Origin: Maricaulis sp048269565
GTDB taxonomy: Bacteria; Pseudomonadota; Alphaproteobacteria; Caulobacterales; Maricaulaceae
Length of the DNA: 64,000 nucleotides
Reading direction: 5' to 3'
Assembly: GCF_048269565.1 (NCBI RefSeq)
Contig: NZ_JBLXIK010000006.1
Span: 1 to 64,000 of the forward strand
Below, piece after piece: positions 16,543-25,519 of the stretch. Every line of letters begins with the position of its first letter. The first letter of the stretch is position 1. A program made the translations under genes and the position numbers. The notes under the pieces are model-generated. The model did not search any database and was not told the DNA's origin. It saw only the letters and a list, made by a program, of their open reading frames with translations.

Positions 16543-17817
16543 ATGACCAATTCTACACTTTGGGCCGAACGTCAGGCGGCAACGCCGCGCGGTGTCGGCG
16601 TCATGCACCCCGTCTTTGCCAAACGCGCCCTGAACGCGGAAATCTGGGACATTGAGGGCGCGCGCTATATCGATTTCGCCGCCGGCATCGCCGTCACCAA
16701 TACCGGCCACAACCACCCGAAGGTGAAGGCCGCGGTCGCCGAACAGCTCGATAATTTCTCGCATGTCTGCTTCCAGGTCACGCCCTATGAAAGCTATGTG
16801 CGCCTGGCTGAACGCCTCAACAAGCTGGCGCCGGGGCCGAGCCCGAAGAAGACGATCTTTCTGAGCACCGGCGCCGAAGCGGTCGAGAATGCCGTCAAGA
16901 TCGCCCGCGCCGCGACTGGCCGTCCGGCGGTGATCGCCTTTGCCGGCGGTTTCCACGGGCGCACCATGATGGGCATGGCGCTGACCGGCAAGGTCGCGCC
17001 CTACAAGCTCGGCTTCGGACCTTTCCCCGGTGAGATCTTCCACGCGCCATTCCCGGCGCCCTATATCGGGATCGAGGAAGCGGACTCCCTGAAGGCGCTG
17101 CAGCAGCTCTTCAAGGCCGATGTCGACCCGGCCCGGGTCGCCGCCATCATCATCGAACCCGTCCAGGGCGAGGGCGGTTTCTATGCGGCTTCACCCGCCT
17201 TCATGCAGGCACTGCGCGCGGTCTGTGACCAGCACGGCATCTTGATGATCGTCGACGAGATCCAAACCGGTTTCGCCCGTACCGGCCGCATGTTCGCGAC
17301 CGAATATGCCGAAATCGAACCCGATCTGATGACGATCGCCAAGGCCATGGCTGGCGGCTTCCCGATCTCCGGCGTCATCGGCAAGGCGGAGATCATGGAC
17401 GCCCCGGCGCCCGGCGGCCTGGGTGGCACCTATGGCGGCTCGCCGCTGGGCTGTGCCGCCGGTCTGGCGGTACTCGATGTCATCGCCGAGGAAGGCCTGT
17501 GCGAACGCGCCATCGAGATCGGGCAGCGCATTGTGAGACGCTGCGAGGCGATGCGTCAGTCTGATACGGGAATTGGCGATATCCGAACGCTCGGTGCGAT
17601 GACGGCGATCGAGCTGGTCGAGGATGGCGATGCCGCCCGCCCCGATCCGGCCCGCACCGCGCGGATCGTTGCCGAGGCGCGCCAGCGCGGGCTATTGCTA
17701 CTCTCTTGCGGCGTGCGCGGCAATGTCATCCGCTTCCTCTCGCCGCTGACGATCGGTTTCGACACGCTCGATGAAGGGCTGGATGTGCTGGAGGAGGCCG
17801 TGAAGGCCTCCGCCTAG
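16543..17817 (+). CDS. gabT: 4-aminobutyrate (omega-amino acid) aminotransferase, class III
   Basis: The protein has class III aminotransferase features: the STGAEAVENAVKIAR cofactor phosphate-binding loop, the IVDEIQTGFARTG motif and the PLP lysine K267 in TIAKAMAGGFP. The overall sequence resembles GabT, which converts 4-aminobutyrate and 2-oxoglutarate to succinate semialdehyde and glutamate; related omega-amino acids are alternatives. The ATG at 16543 is preferred to an overlapping GTG at 16519, because a strong GGAGGA lies nine bases before it. It is co-transcribed with the dehydrogenase that would use its product. The organisation regulator-gabT-gabD matches known GabR regulons. Confidence 0.88.
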   Translation: MTNSTLWAERQAATPRGVGVMHPVFAKRALNAEIWDIEGARYIDFAAGIAVTNTGHNHPKVKAAVAEQLDNFSHVCFQVTPYESYVRLAERLNKLAPGPSPKKTIFLSTGAEAVENAVKIARAATGRPAVIAFAGGFHGRTMMGMALTGKVAPYKLGFGPFPGEIFHAPFPAPYIGIEEADSLKALQQLFKADVDPARVAAIIIEPVQGEGGFYAASPAFMQALRAVCDQHGILMIVDEIQTGFARTGRMFATEYAEIEPDLMTIAKAMAGGFPISGVIGKAEIMDAPAPGGLGGTYGGSPLGCAAGLAVLDVIAEEGLCERAIEIGQRIVRRCEAMRQSDTGIGDIRTLGAMTAIELVEDGDAARPDPARTARIVAEARQRGLLLLSCGVRGNVIRFLSPLTIGFDTLDEGLDVLEEAVKASA

Positions 17818-17838
17818 CATACCGGCAGCGCGGTCAGG

Positions 17839-18378
17839 TCAGAATCGCTGGTAGGAGAGATCACCGGTACCGCGCTGGCCCATATTCATGCCCGGTGCAT
17901 CGGGTTTGAACATGCCCAGGCACCAGGTTTCATTGCTCGGCGCATCGCGGTTCCAGTCGAAGGCGATCTTGCGATGGGCGATCTTCCAGGCGCCGTCGCG
18001 GCACTCGAAGCGGTCGACGATGCGGCCGCCCGTCAGCGTGTCATTGGGCTCGCCGGCCTTGTTGTCGAAGCGGGCGAAGGTGAGGACATAGGTCTCGACG
18101 AAGGCGATGCCGGCCTTGAGGTCGAGATCGATGTGCATATTGCACAGATAGTGTCCCATCGGATGCTTGAGCTTGGCCATGCGTTCCACGGCACCATCGA
18201 CATAGGCATGGGCCGGGCCGGAATAGGTATTGCCGTGTTCCTCGATCGCATCGCTGTGGTAGGCGGACTTCAGGAGTTCGCCATCGGCGCGGTCAACGCC
18301 GCGCGCATAGCGCACGAGGGCTTCCTGGATATCCTGTTTAGCGATCAGGCTCTCGACAGTGTTGGGCTGGATTTCCAT
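17839..18378 (-). CDS. SnoaL-like NTF2-fold protein
   Basis: The 179-residue protein has the N-terminal helix and cone-shaped sheet pattern of the SnoaL_4 group (KQDIQEALVRYARGVDRAD, then YHSDAIEEHG and WKIAHRKIAFDW). This group contains scytalone-dehydratase-like and hydroxylating-dioxygenase-like small enzymes of aromatic and steroid pathways. It is clearly related to the protein at 30638-31183. The ATG at 18378 is 20 bases downstream of the oxygenase stop, so it is the last gene of a four-gene minus-strand operon. The function is probably a dehydratase, isomerase or hydrolase step on an intermediate. Confidence 0.8.
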   Translation of the reverse strand: MEIQPNTVESLIAKQDIQEALVRYARGVDRADGELLKSAYHSDAIEEHGNTYSGPAHAYVDGAVERMAKLKHPMGHYLCNMHIDLDLKAGIAFVETYVLTFARFDNKAGEPNDTLTGGRIVDRFECRDGAWKIAHRKIAFDWNRDAPSNETWCLGMFKPDAPGMNMGQRGTGDLSYQRF

Positions 18379-18398
18379 CGGTGATGTCTCTTTCTTGA

Positions 18399-19877
18399 TC
18401 AGGCGGCCTGGGCGGCGCGCAGGCGTGGGCCATCGGCCCAGGTCGCGTGGGTGCCGCTGGAGATCCGGTGCGGCAGGATGATGCGGCAGACGGGACCGGC
18501 CTCGAAATTCTTGCAATCGACCAGCACGCATTCCGAGCGGTCTTCATTCATGTCGGTGATGAAGGAGACGAGATAGCCGTCATCCTCATCAACCGCTCCC
18601 ACGCGCGGTGCAAACGGCGCTTCGCTGCCGAAACGGCCTTCGCCGAAGGAGAGGCTCTGCGACTGACCGGTCTCGTAATCATGCTTGACGGCACCGGTGA
18701 ACAGGAACCAGCCCGGCTTGGTGGTTGTCGAATAGGCATAGCGGGCCTTGGTGCCGGCATGCTCCTGGTTGAAGCTGCCGAATTCCAGGATTCGGTCGTC
18801 GAGATGCCCCTCGGTGCAGGCGCCCGTCTTCATGTTGAAGCGCCAGCGGTGCAGCTTCGGCTTGAAGGAGTTCTCGTCGACGAAGGCCATCAGATGCCCC
18901 ATGCGCGGATCGGGGTGGTTGACCTCCAGCGCATCGGGCACGGGCTGTTCCTGGAAGTAGCCGTCGAGGATGACTTCATCGCCCTCTTCCCACGCATTCA
19001 TCCAGTGCAGGACATAGGTTGGATCGGCCTCGAACCACTTGATCTGATCCGGCGAGCCATAGCGAGGCACGATCGCGAAACGGGTCGGCATGTCGCGGTG
19101 GAAACGGGTGGCGTGGCGGCCCTTTGCCAGCGCTGCGGGATCCCAGAACAGGGGCAGGTCGGCGAAGATCGAGTAATTCTTGCTGAAGGCCATGTCATGG
19201 GGCAGGCGCGGCCCGGGCAGCGGGATCGGGATATAGTGCTTGAGCTTGTTGTCCGGTCCGACGACGCCGTAATGCATGTAGGGGGCGTGGGTGGAATAGT
19301 TGAAGAACAACAATTCCCCGGTCGCCTCATCCACTTTCGGGTGGGCCGAGATCCCGTCGAGCGGGACCCAGCTCTCGGTGCCGAATTGCTCGAGCGTATA
19401 GGGGTCGAGCCGATAGCCGTCGCCGCACTGATAAAAGGTCGACAGGATCTTGCCCGCATGGACAACGACATCGGTTGAGGAGCTGTCCTTTACAAAGCCA
19501 TGCGCGCCCCAGCCGGGCCGCGTGGACAGTCTTGGATCCTCGGCGATCCCGGCCCAGAGCGCCTTGCCGGCCTCGACCTCGGCCATGAAGGCCTTGGTGC
19601 GCACGAAGCGGTTGTGATAGGCGGCCTGGCCGTCGCGGAACGAGATCGCATGGATCATGCCGTCACCGTCGAACGGGTGATAAAGGCCGATCGAGCCATG
19701 CACCGGGTTTTCGGTATTGCGGACATAGACGCCGTCGATATCGGTCGGAATTTCGCCGATGACGTCCATCTTGTCGGCATCATATTCGTCGAAATTCGGC
19801 GTCCAGGGGCCGGACATATAGGGGTGGCGCGGATCCGGTTCCGTGTGGGGAACAGTGTTGATCTTGACGGTGCTCAT
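18399..19877 (-). CDS. Carotenoid-oxygenase family dioxygenase (RPE65 / lignostilbene dioxygenase type)
   Basis: The 492-residue protein matches the carotenoid cleavage oxygenase family. Candidate iron ligands are His179 (ISAHPKVDE), His227 (RLPHDMAFS), His291 (LHWMNAWEE, followed by the family's NA-aromatic-E) and His477 near the C-terminus (GTHATWADG). These enzymes cleave a C=C double bond with O2, in carotenoids, apocarotenoids or stilbenes such as lignostilbene. Next to a feruloyl-CoA-synthase-like ligase, a stilbene or phenylpropanoid substrate is attractive. The start overlaps the upstream stop by one base (TGATG), so translation is coupled. No signal peptide. Confidence 0.87.
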   Translation of the reverse strand: MSTVKINTVPHTEPDPRHPYMSGPWTPNFDEYDADKMDVIGEIPTDIDGVYVRNTENPVHGSIGLYHPFDGDGMIHAISFRDGQAAYHNRFVRTKAFMAEVEAGKALWAGIAEDPRLSTRPGWGAHGFVKDSSSTDVVVHAGKILSTFYQCGDGYRLDPYTLEQFGTESWVPLDGISAHPKVDEATGELLFFNYSTHAPYMHYGVVGPDNKLKHYIPIPLPGPRLPHDMAFSKNYSIFADLPLFWDPAALAKGRHATRFHRDMPTRFAIVPRYGSPDQIKWFEADPTYVLHWMNAWEEGDEVILDGYFQEQPVPDALEVNHPDPRMGHLMAFVDENSFKPKLHRWRFNMKTGACTEGHLDDRILEFGSFNQEHAGTKARYAYSTTTKPGWFLFTGAVKHDYETGQSQSLSFGEGRFGSEAPFAPRVGAVDEDDGYLVSFITDMNEDRSECVLVDCKNFEAGPVCRIILPHRISSGTHATWADGPRLRAAQAA

Positions 19878-20677
19878 CAGGACAGGTCTCCGGATTTGGG
19901 TGGCATGGGAATGAAGCTGCTGGTGCGGGCGATATAGTCTTCATATTCGGGGCGGGAGCGCTTCATCCGGCGTTCGAGCAGGGCCGCACCGCTCCACTTG
20001 ACCAGCAGGCCGGTCAGCACGACCGGACCGATAATGGCGGCCCAGCCGGCCTGGGTTTCGGCGGCGATCAGATAGAGGCCCCACCAGACGCAGGCATCGC
20101 CGAAATAATTCGGGTGCCGCGTATAGCGCCACAGGCCCTGGTCCATCACCTTGCCGGCATTCGCCGGATCGCCCTTGAAACGCGCCATCTGCCAGTCGCC
20201 GACGCTTTCGAAGAAAATGCCGGTCAGGGCCAGGGCTGCACCCAGGAAAGCGACGGGGCCCAGCGCGGCAGGTGTTGCCGAAATCTGCCCCAGTTGCACC
20301 GGCAGCGAGACGATCCAGAGCAGGACGGCCTGCATCATGAAAACGAATTTGAAGCTGTGCCAATGGACGTTGCCGGGCGCGTGCTTGAGCAGGGCGACAT
20401 AGCGCTTGTCGGGCCCTTCCTTGCGCCAGCGCCAGAACAGATAGCCGCCCAGACGCAGGCCCCAGATCGCGGTCAGGCCGAGCAGGAGAAGTTTGCGCGC
20501 GCCGGCACCGTCGGGGGTGAGGACGAAGCTCAGCCCGGCGACGAGAATGAAGCCGAATGCCCAGAAGGAATCGATGAAGCTGACATCCTTGAGCGTGATG
20601 CTGATCGCCCAGAGCGCCAGCATCACGCCGACCAGCATTGCGAGATTGGAGCCGAGGAGTGTGATCACTTCGGTCAT
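19877..20677 (-). CDS. DUF1295 / steroid 5-alpha-reductase-like membrane protein
   Basis: About seven hydrophobic segments and the C-terminal motif YTRHPNYFGDACVWWGLYL identify the DUF1295 family, distantly related to steroid 5-alpha-reductases and isoprenylcysteine methyltransferases. That motif binds NADPH or S-adenosylmethionine in the related enzymes. In this cluster a reductase of an unsaturated ring or side chain is plausible, but the substrate is unknown. Its start overlaps the ligase stop by four bases. Confidence 0.82.
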   Translation of the reverse strand: MTEVITLLGSNLAMLVGVMLALWAISITLKDVSFIDSFWAFGFILVAGLSFVLTPDGAGARKLLLLGLTAIWGLRLGGYLFWRWRKEGPDKRYVALLKHAPGNVHWHSFKFVFMMQAVLLWIVSLPVQLGQISATPAALGPVAFLGAALALTGIFFESVGDWQMARFKGDPANAGKVMDQGLWRYTRHPNYFGDACVWWGLYLIAAETQAGWAAIIGPVVLTGLLVKWSGAALLERRMKRSRPEYEDYIARTSSFIPMPPKSGDLS

Positions 20678-22551
20678 GAGGCGTCTCCGGAAGGTTTTTG
20701 CGCGGCTGGTCGGGCCAGCAGGTCGATGATGCCGGGGCCGGGCGTGGCAGCGTAGAGCGCCTCGATATCGGCCGCGCGGCGTTGTTTCGCGATGGACTGG
20801 TTGATGGTGCCCTTATCCGAGACTTCGTGGGCCTCGGCATTGGGTGGCTCGGTGAGAAAGGCGAAGCGGCCGATACGCTGGCTGGAGCCGCTGGCGGCGG
20901 CATTGTGGGCGGCCAGGCGCGAGCGGATGGCTTCGGTCACGGCCGGGTGCCGCAACAGCTCTTCGAGCTGCAGCCCATCGGTGTCGGTCAGTTCGGCCAG
21001 GCCCTTCGGGTTCGGCCAGGCGAGCAGGGCAAGATAGGGCCGGTTCTCGCCACAGATCACGGTGTCGGCAATGCAGGGCGACAGGGCCGCGACGAGTTCC
21101 GCGCGCAGCGCCCCGCCGGAAACCCAGGTGCCGGTATCGAGCTTGAACTCCTCGGCGAGCCGACCGGCAAAGGCCAGTCCCTCGTCGGGATTGTCGGGAT
21201 TGTGGAAACGGGCCGTATCGCCGATGCGGTAGAAGTCTTCCTCATCGCGCAGGGTGGCGTTGAGTTCGGGCTGGTCGAGATAGCCGGGCGTGACCATCGG
21301 GCCCTTCATGCGCAATTCATAGCGATCGCCGGCCGGTACCATCTTCACCGAGAGGCCGGGCATCGGCAGGCCGATCCCGACCTGCTCGCTCATGAAATAG
21401 ATCGACATGCAGCCCGATGTGGTCTCCGTCGCGCCATAGCCGGTGGTGAAAAAGACCCGTCTGCCGGTCTCGCTGATGGCGAGCGCCTGGATGCGGTCAT
21501 ACAGGGGTTGCGGCAGGCCGGCACCGCCATAGAGCATCAGGCGCAAATCCTTGAAGAAGGTGTGCCGCAGCACTTCATCATCTTCCAGCGCGTCGGCGAG
21601 CATGGCGTAGCCGGCCGGCACATTGGTGAAGTATTTGAGCGGTACCTCACGCAAATTCCGGATGGTTTCGTCGAAGCGCCCGGGCATCGGCTTGCCGGCG
21701 TCGATGTAATAGGTGCCACCGAAAATTGCCGCCGCCATTGAGGAGAAGGCGCCGGAGACATGGCTCCAGGGCAACCATTCCAGCAGGACATCATCCCAGC
21801 CGGCGGCGCGCCCGAGCACTTGCCAGCCCTGATAGAGATTGGCCGTGATCATGCGCTGGGTCTGGATGACGGCCTTGGGCCGGCCAGTGGAGCCAGACGT
21901 CAGCATGTAGGCGGCCGGGGCATCCGGGTCGAGCGCCGCGATACGGGCTGCGACGGCCGCGCCGGGCGGGGTTGCGAGCACATCGGCCAGCCGGGTGGAG
22001 GGCAGGTCGCACGGCCCGCCCGTGAGGATCACGCTGCCCTGTGGCGCGACCGCCTTGATCGCCGGGCCGCAAGCGACGCCATCTTCGGCGAAGATCACGG
22101 CGGGGTGGACCAGATCGACGACATGGCGCAGGCGCTCATAGCCGCCGGCACCGCCCATCAGCGCATAGTTTTCGCTGACCGGGCAGACCGGTACGCCGGC
22201 CCCCATCGCGCCATAACGCATGATGGCGTGATTGATGGAGTTGCCCGACAGGATCATGACCGGGCGGCCCGGCTCCGGATCGAGATCGATCAGCCATTGC
22301 GTCACCGCATCGGCCGCAGCCTTGACCTCGGCAAAGCTGACCGAGCGCCAGCCATCGCCATTGGTCGGCCGTTCCGCGAGGTGCGTCTTGTCAGGCTGAA
22401 GGCTGGCCTGACGGGCCAGGCCCGCCGGCACGGAAGCGTTTTCGATCTGGAGCGCCTCGCGCGGGGTCATGACGATGCTGCCATCGTCTCGGGTCTCGAT
22501 CACCAGATCGACGGGGGGGAATTCGACATCTCGAAAGGCCGGTGAGGGCAT
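20674..22551 (-). CDS. Feruloyl-CoA synthase-like acyl-CoA ligase
   Basis: An ANL-superfamily adenylating enzyme of 625 residues. The P-loop-like motif YMLTSGSTGRPKAV and the A5 region TTGYGATETTSG are clear. Length and sequence resemble feruloyl-CoA synthases (Fcs), which activate hydroxycinnamates with ATP and CoA. The ATG at 22551 (MPSPAFRDVEFPPVDL) is chosen because the family begins like this; an upstream in-frame start would add 15 basic residues. It is the first gene of the minus-strand operon ligase, DUF1295, oxygenase, NTF2. No enoyl-CoA hydratase/aldolase (Ech) partner is visible in the window, so the classical ferulate-to-vanillin route is not complete here. Confidence 0.82.
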   Translation of the reverse strand: MPSPAFRDVEFPPVDLVIETRDDGSIVMTPREALQIENASVPAGLARQASLQPDKTHLAERPTNGDGWRSVSFAEVKAAADAVTQWLIDLDPEPGRPVMILSGNSINHAIMRYGAMGAGVPVCPVSENYALMGGAGGYERLRHVVDLVHPAVIFAEDGVACGPAIKAVAPQGSVILTGGPCDLPSTRLADVLATPPGAAVAARIAALDPDAPAAYMLTSGSTGRPKAVIQTQRMITANLYQGWQVLGRAAGWDDVLLEWLPWSHVSGAFSSMAAAIFGGTYYIDAGKPMPGRFDETIRNLREVPLKYFTNVPAGYAMLADALEDDEVLRHTFFKDLRLMLYGGAGLPQPLYDRIQALAISETGRRVFFTTGYGATETTSGCMSIYFMSEQVGIGLPMPGLSVKMVPAGDRYELRMKGPMVTPGYLDQPELNATLRDEEDFYRIGDTARFHNPDNPDEGLAFAGRLAEEFKLDTGTWVSGGALRAELVAALSPCIADTVICGENRPYLALLAWPNPKGLAELTDTDGLQLEELLRHPAVTEAIRSRLAAHNAAASGSSQRIGRFAFLTEPPNAEAHEVSDKGTINQSIAKQRRAADIEALYAATPGPGIIDLLARPAAQKPSGDAS

Positions 22552-22766
22552 GGTTTGATCAATCCGTTTCCGGTGCAGTGCCCGTCTGGCGCGCACAGAT
22601 TTCGAAGGAAGGTCTGGTTATGCAATTCGATCCAGAGCCTATACGCCGGGCTTTGGCGCTGTCAATTCGACCGGTGTGTTGAGGCGAAAATGCCGTTGAA
22701 TACAGTCGCTCCGCCCGTGGCAGGCCACGCCCCGCCGCCCGCGCCAGCCGCGCGCTTCAGTAGATA

Positions 22767-22773
22767 ACTTGCA
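22767..22773 (+). promoter_or_regulatory. ACTTGCA element upstream of the acyl-CoA ligase
   Basis: AACTTGCAT, followed 18 bases later by TAACTG, could be a -35/-10 pair for the ligase gene at 22838. The ACTTGCA core recurs before three other transcription units of this island (25007, 28079 and, on the minus strand, 34465), so it may instead be an operator of the double-HxlR regulator. Confidence 0.35.
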
Positions 22774-22837
22774 TGATCATACTGATGCTGGCTAACTGGG
22801 GGTGGGAGATTTTTTCGAGACCGGGGAGGTATTCGGC

Positions 22838-24547
22838 GTGATCCAGAGCCCGCAAGACCGCATTGACACCTATCGCCAGAAGGGCTGGTGGAGCGGCGAG
22901 ACTGTTGACTCAATTTTTCGGCGCGCTGTCCTGGCGGGCGGCGACAACGAGGCGCTCGTTGATCCGCCGAACCGCGCCGCCATGGGATTGCTGGGCGAGC
23001 CGCGTCGGCTGGACTGGCAACAGGTTGATGCCAGCGTCAATGCCGTGGCGCGGGCCTTTCAGGCGCACGGCGTCGGGCGGGACGATATCGTTCTGGCGCA
23101 GCTGCCCAATATTGTCGAAGGCGTGTTGGCCTTTCTCGCCTGTGCGCGGATCGGCGCAATCCTCAGCCCCACGCCGATGGCCTATCGCGAACATGAATTG
23201 CGGGCCTTGCTGGGCAAGATCAAGCCGGCCCTGATCCTGACCGTCGACAGGTTCGGGACCCACGCCCACGCGGCGACTGCCGTCAAGCTCCGCGATGCCG
23301 GACTGTTTGATGGTTCGGTGATCTGCGTCGGTGCGAGCGAAACCGCCGGTGCCGCCCCGCTGGACCTGACGCTCGCCAACGACCTTGTCCTCCCTGACCC
23401 GCCGATCGAGGCCGCGGAAACCCTGACGATTTGCTGGACCTCCGGCACCGAGGCCACCCCGAAGGGCGTGCCGCGCCATCATGATCACTGGCGCGTCAAT
23501 GGCGAGGCCCTGGTCGAGGCGACGGGGCTTCAGGATGGCGATGTCCTGCTCAATCCCTTCCCGCTGATCAATATCGCGGCCTTTGGCGGCGTGGTCATGC
23601 CCTGGCTCTTGCGGGCCGGCACCATGGTGCAGCATCACCCGTTCGATGCCGGGATTTTCCTCGAACAACTCATTTCCGAGCGGGTCAATTACACCGTGGC
23701 GCCGCCGGCCATTCTCAACATGTTGCTGAAGAATGAGGCGATGCTGGCCGGGGCCGATCTCTCACATCTGCGCTGTCTCGGTTCCGGTTCCGCCCCGCTC
23801 TCGCCCTGGATGGTGCGCGGCTGGCAGGAACGCCATGGCGTGCCGGTCATGAATGTATTCGGCTCGAATGAAGGGTGTTCGCTCTTCTCCTCCTCGCTTG
23901 ACGTTGCTGACCCCGATCTGCGCGCCCGGCTGTTTCCGCGCTTTGGTGTTGCCGGGCTCGGCTGGAATTCAAGCTTCGCGTCCAAGGTCCGCACCCGCCT
24001 GGTGGATCCGGATACCGACACCATCATCACCACGGCAGGCCAGCCCGGCGAGTTGCGTCTCGATGGCGCGATGGTGTTTGACGGCTACTGGCAGGCAGGC
24101 GAACTGGACAAGTCCTGCTTCGACGAGGACGGCTATTTTCGCACCGGCGACCTGTTCGAGATCGCGTCCGATGACGGTGAGCGCTTCTATCGCTTCGTCG
24201 GGCGCAGCAAGGAAATCATCATCCGTGGCGGGGTGAATATTTCGCCCGCGGAACTGGACTCCCTGATCGAGGGGCATCCGGCGGTCCGCGAGGCGGCCTG
24301 TATCGGCTTCCCCGACGAGCGGCTCGGCGAACGGGTCTGCGCCGTCGTGGCGTTGAAGCCCGGGCAATCGCTCTCGCTCGAGCAGCTGATCGATTTCCTC
24401 AAGGACGAGGCGTTGGCAACCTATAAATTGCCGGAACGACTGAAGGTCGTCGACGCCTTGCCGCGAAATTCGCTGGGCAAGATCCTGCGCCGAGAACTGA
24501 ATGCCGAGCCGCAGGCCTCCAGTCCGGTCGAGGGGGCGATATCATGA
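22838..24547 (+). CDS. Acyl-CoA ligase (AMP-forming)
   Basis: A 569-residue ANL enzyme with the adenylation motif WTSGTEATPKGVP, the Tyr/Gly-Asp motif YFRTGDLFEI, FVGRSKEIIIRGGVNISP and the C-terminal catalytic lysine region NSLGKILRREL. It forms an acyl-adenylate and then a CoA thioester from an unknown carboxylic acid. The GTG at 22838 is chosen because GGGGAGG lies eight bases before it; an upstream in-frame GTG at 22802 lacks this. The stop overlaps the following NTF2-like gene by four bases. Diverges from the feruloyl-CoA-synthase operon. Confidence 0.86.
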   Translation: MIQSPQDRIDTYRQKGWWSGETVDSIFRRAVLAGGDNEALVDPPNRAAMGLLGEPRRLDWQQVDASVNAVARAFQAHGVGRDDIVLAQLPNIVEGVLAFLACARIGAILSPTPMAYREHELRALLGKIKPALILTVDRFGTHAHAATAVKLRDAGLFDGSVICVGASETAGAAPLDLTLANDLVLPDPPIEAAETLTICWTSGTEATPKGVPRHHDHWRVNGEALVEATGLQDGDVLLNPFPLINIAAFGGVVMPWLLRAGTMVQHHPFDAGIFLEQLISERVNYTVAPPAILNMLLKNEAMLAGADLSHLRCLGSGSAPLSPWMVRGWQERHGVPVMNVFGSNEGCSLFSSSLDVADPDLRARLFPRFGVAGLGWNSSFASKVRTRLVDPDTDTIITTAGQPGELRLDGAMVFDGYWQAGELDKSCFDEDGYFRTGDLFEIASDDGERFYRFVGRSKEIIIRGGVNISPAELDSLIEGHPAVREAACIGFPDERLGERVCAVVALKPGQSLSLEQLIDFLKDEALATYKLPERLKVVDALPRNSLGKILRRELNAEPQASSPVEGAIS

Positions 24548-24960
24548 GTGGAATCGAAACCGTCAACGGCATTATTGCCGCCTGGAAGGCGGGCGACAAT
24601 GACGCCTTGCTTGAGCATTTGTGTGAGGATGTCGTCTATCACTTCCATGTCGGATCGCGCCCGTTGCGGGGGCGCGATGCCGTCCGGCGCTTTCTCGAGC
24701 GATTTGGAGCCGGCCAGACGCAGATCCGCTGGGAAATCATGCACTGGGCCCAGGCCGGCGACCGGCTGTTCGTGGAGGGTATTGACGACTATGTCGCTGC
24801 GGATGGCCGCCGTATCCGCTTGCCCTATGCCGGCGTGTTCGAGTTCCGTGACGGCCGCGTGGCAGGCTGGCGCGACTATCTCGATGGCGCTGTCGTGGCG
24901 GCCGCCCGCGCAGGCGAGCCGAACCCCGAGTGGGTTGATGAGGTCATGCAATCGACATGA
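24544..24960 (+). CDS. Limonene-epoxide-hydrolase-like NTF2-fold protein
   Basis: A 138-residue NTF2-fold protein with the pattern of limonene-1,2-epoxide hydrolases and SnoaL-like proteins (IIAAWKAGDNDALLEHLCEDVVYHFH, then FVEGIDDY and VAGWRDYLDG). Compared with the lipoprotein gene that follows (FVERTDQF), the Arg of the R-x-D pair is replaced by Gly (EGIDDY), so classical epoxide hydrolase chemistry is doubtful. It is paralogous to 30165-30641. Translation is coupled to the CoA ligase by the ATGA overlap. Confidence 0.78.
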   Translation: MSGIETVNGIIAAWKAGDNDALLEHLCEDVVYHFHVGSRPLRGRDAVRRFLERFGAGQTQIRWEIMHWAQAGDRLFVEGIDDYVAADGRRIRLPYAGVFEFRDGRVAGWRDYLDGAVVAAARAGEPNPEWVDEVMQST

Positions 24961-25006
24961 TTGCGCCAGAATGACCTTGACGTAGTGGATTTCCACCCAT
25001 CTTATG

Positions 25007-25013
25007 ACTTGCA
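25007..25013 (+). promoter_or_regulatory. ACTTGCA element upstream of the NTF2 lipoprotein gene
   Basis: GACTTGCATACAAAAACC is very like GACTTGCAATACCAAACC at 28078-28095. It lies 27 bases before the ATG at 25040. It may be an operator or promoter element; see the other copies at 22767, 28079 and 34465. Confidence 0.35.
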
Positions 25014-25039
25014 TACAAAAACCAACGGGGAGAATTCCA

Positions 25040-25519
25040 ATGCGTACTGCCATCATCGCCCTTGCTGCCGGGCTGCTTACCATGGGCTGCGCCCAGAGCC
25101 AGGTCGAAGACGCGACCGAATCCGATCCACGTATCGCCGTCGTCATGGACATGGTCGATGCCTGGAACACCCGGGACTGGGACCGCGTCACCAATCTGTT
25201 TGCCGAAGACGGTTCGCTGCACTCCATGATGGTCGAGCCGGTTGTCGGTCGCGAAGCGATCGGCGCGCGCATCGGTCATCTCGGTGCCGGCATCGAGACC
25301 ATCACCCTGCACATCCACCATGTCGGCCTCGTCGACGATGTCATCTTCGTCGAGCGCACCGATCAGTTTGTCTACAACGGCCATGCCGGCTCGGTCCCCG
25401 TCGTCGGCGTTATCGAGGTCGAAGATGGCCTGATCACCGAATGGCGCGAGTATTATGACCGCGCCGAACTGCTCGAGGCCCTCGGCCTCACCACGGACTT
25501 CGACTCGGCCGGACGGTGA
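25040..25519 (+). CDS. Exported limonene-epoxide-hydrolase-like protein (probable lipoprotein)
   Basis: The protein starts MRTAIIALAAGLLTMGC, a short signal sequence with a likely lipidated Cys17, so it is probably periplasmic and membrane-anchored. The mature part is an NTF2 fold with VEDGLITEWREYYD at the end and the ERTD sequence (Arg and Asp of the limonene-epoxide-hydrolase-type pair) retained. The ATG at 25040 has GGGGAG seven bases upstream. A secreted NTF2-fold protein is unusual beside cytoplasmic paralogues; it may bind or hydrate the incoming substrate in the periplasm. Confidence 0.75.
   Translation: MRTAIIALAAGLLTMGCAQSQVEDATESDPRIAVVMDMVDAWNTRDWDRVTNLFAEDGSLHSMMVEPVVGREAIGARIGHLGAGIETITLHIHHVGLVDDVIFVERTDQFVYNGHAGSVPVVGVIEVEDGLITEWREYYDRAELLEALGLTTDFDSAGR

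Noticed and set aside
20114..21741. Plus-strand frames opposite the DUF1295 and CoA ligase genes
   Set aside because: Translations are Gly/Arg/Ala-rich without motifs; the minus-strand genes overlap head to tail in an operon and have full family signatures.
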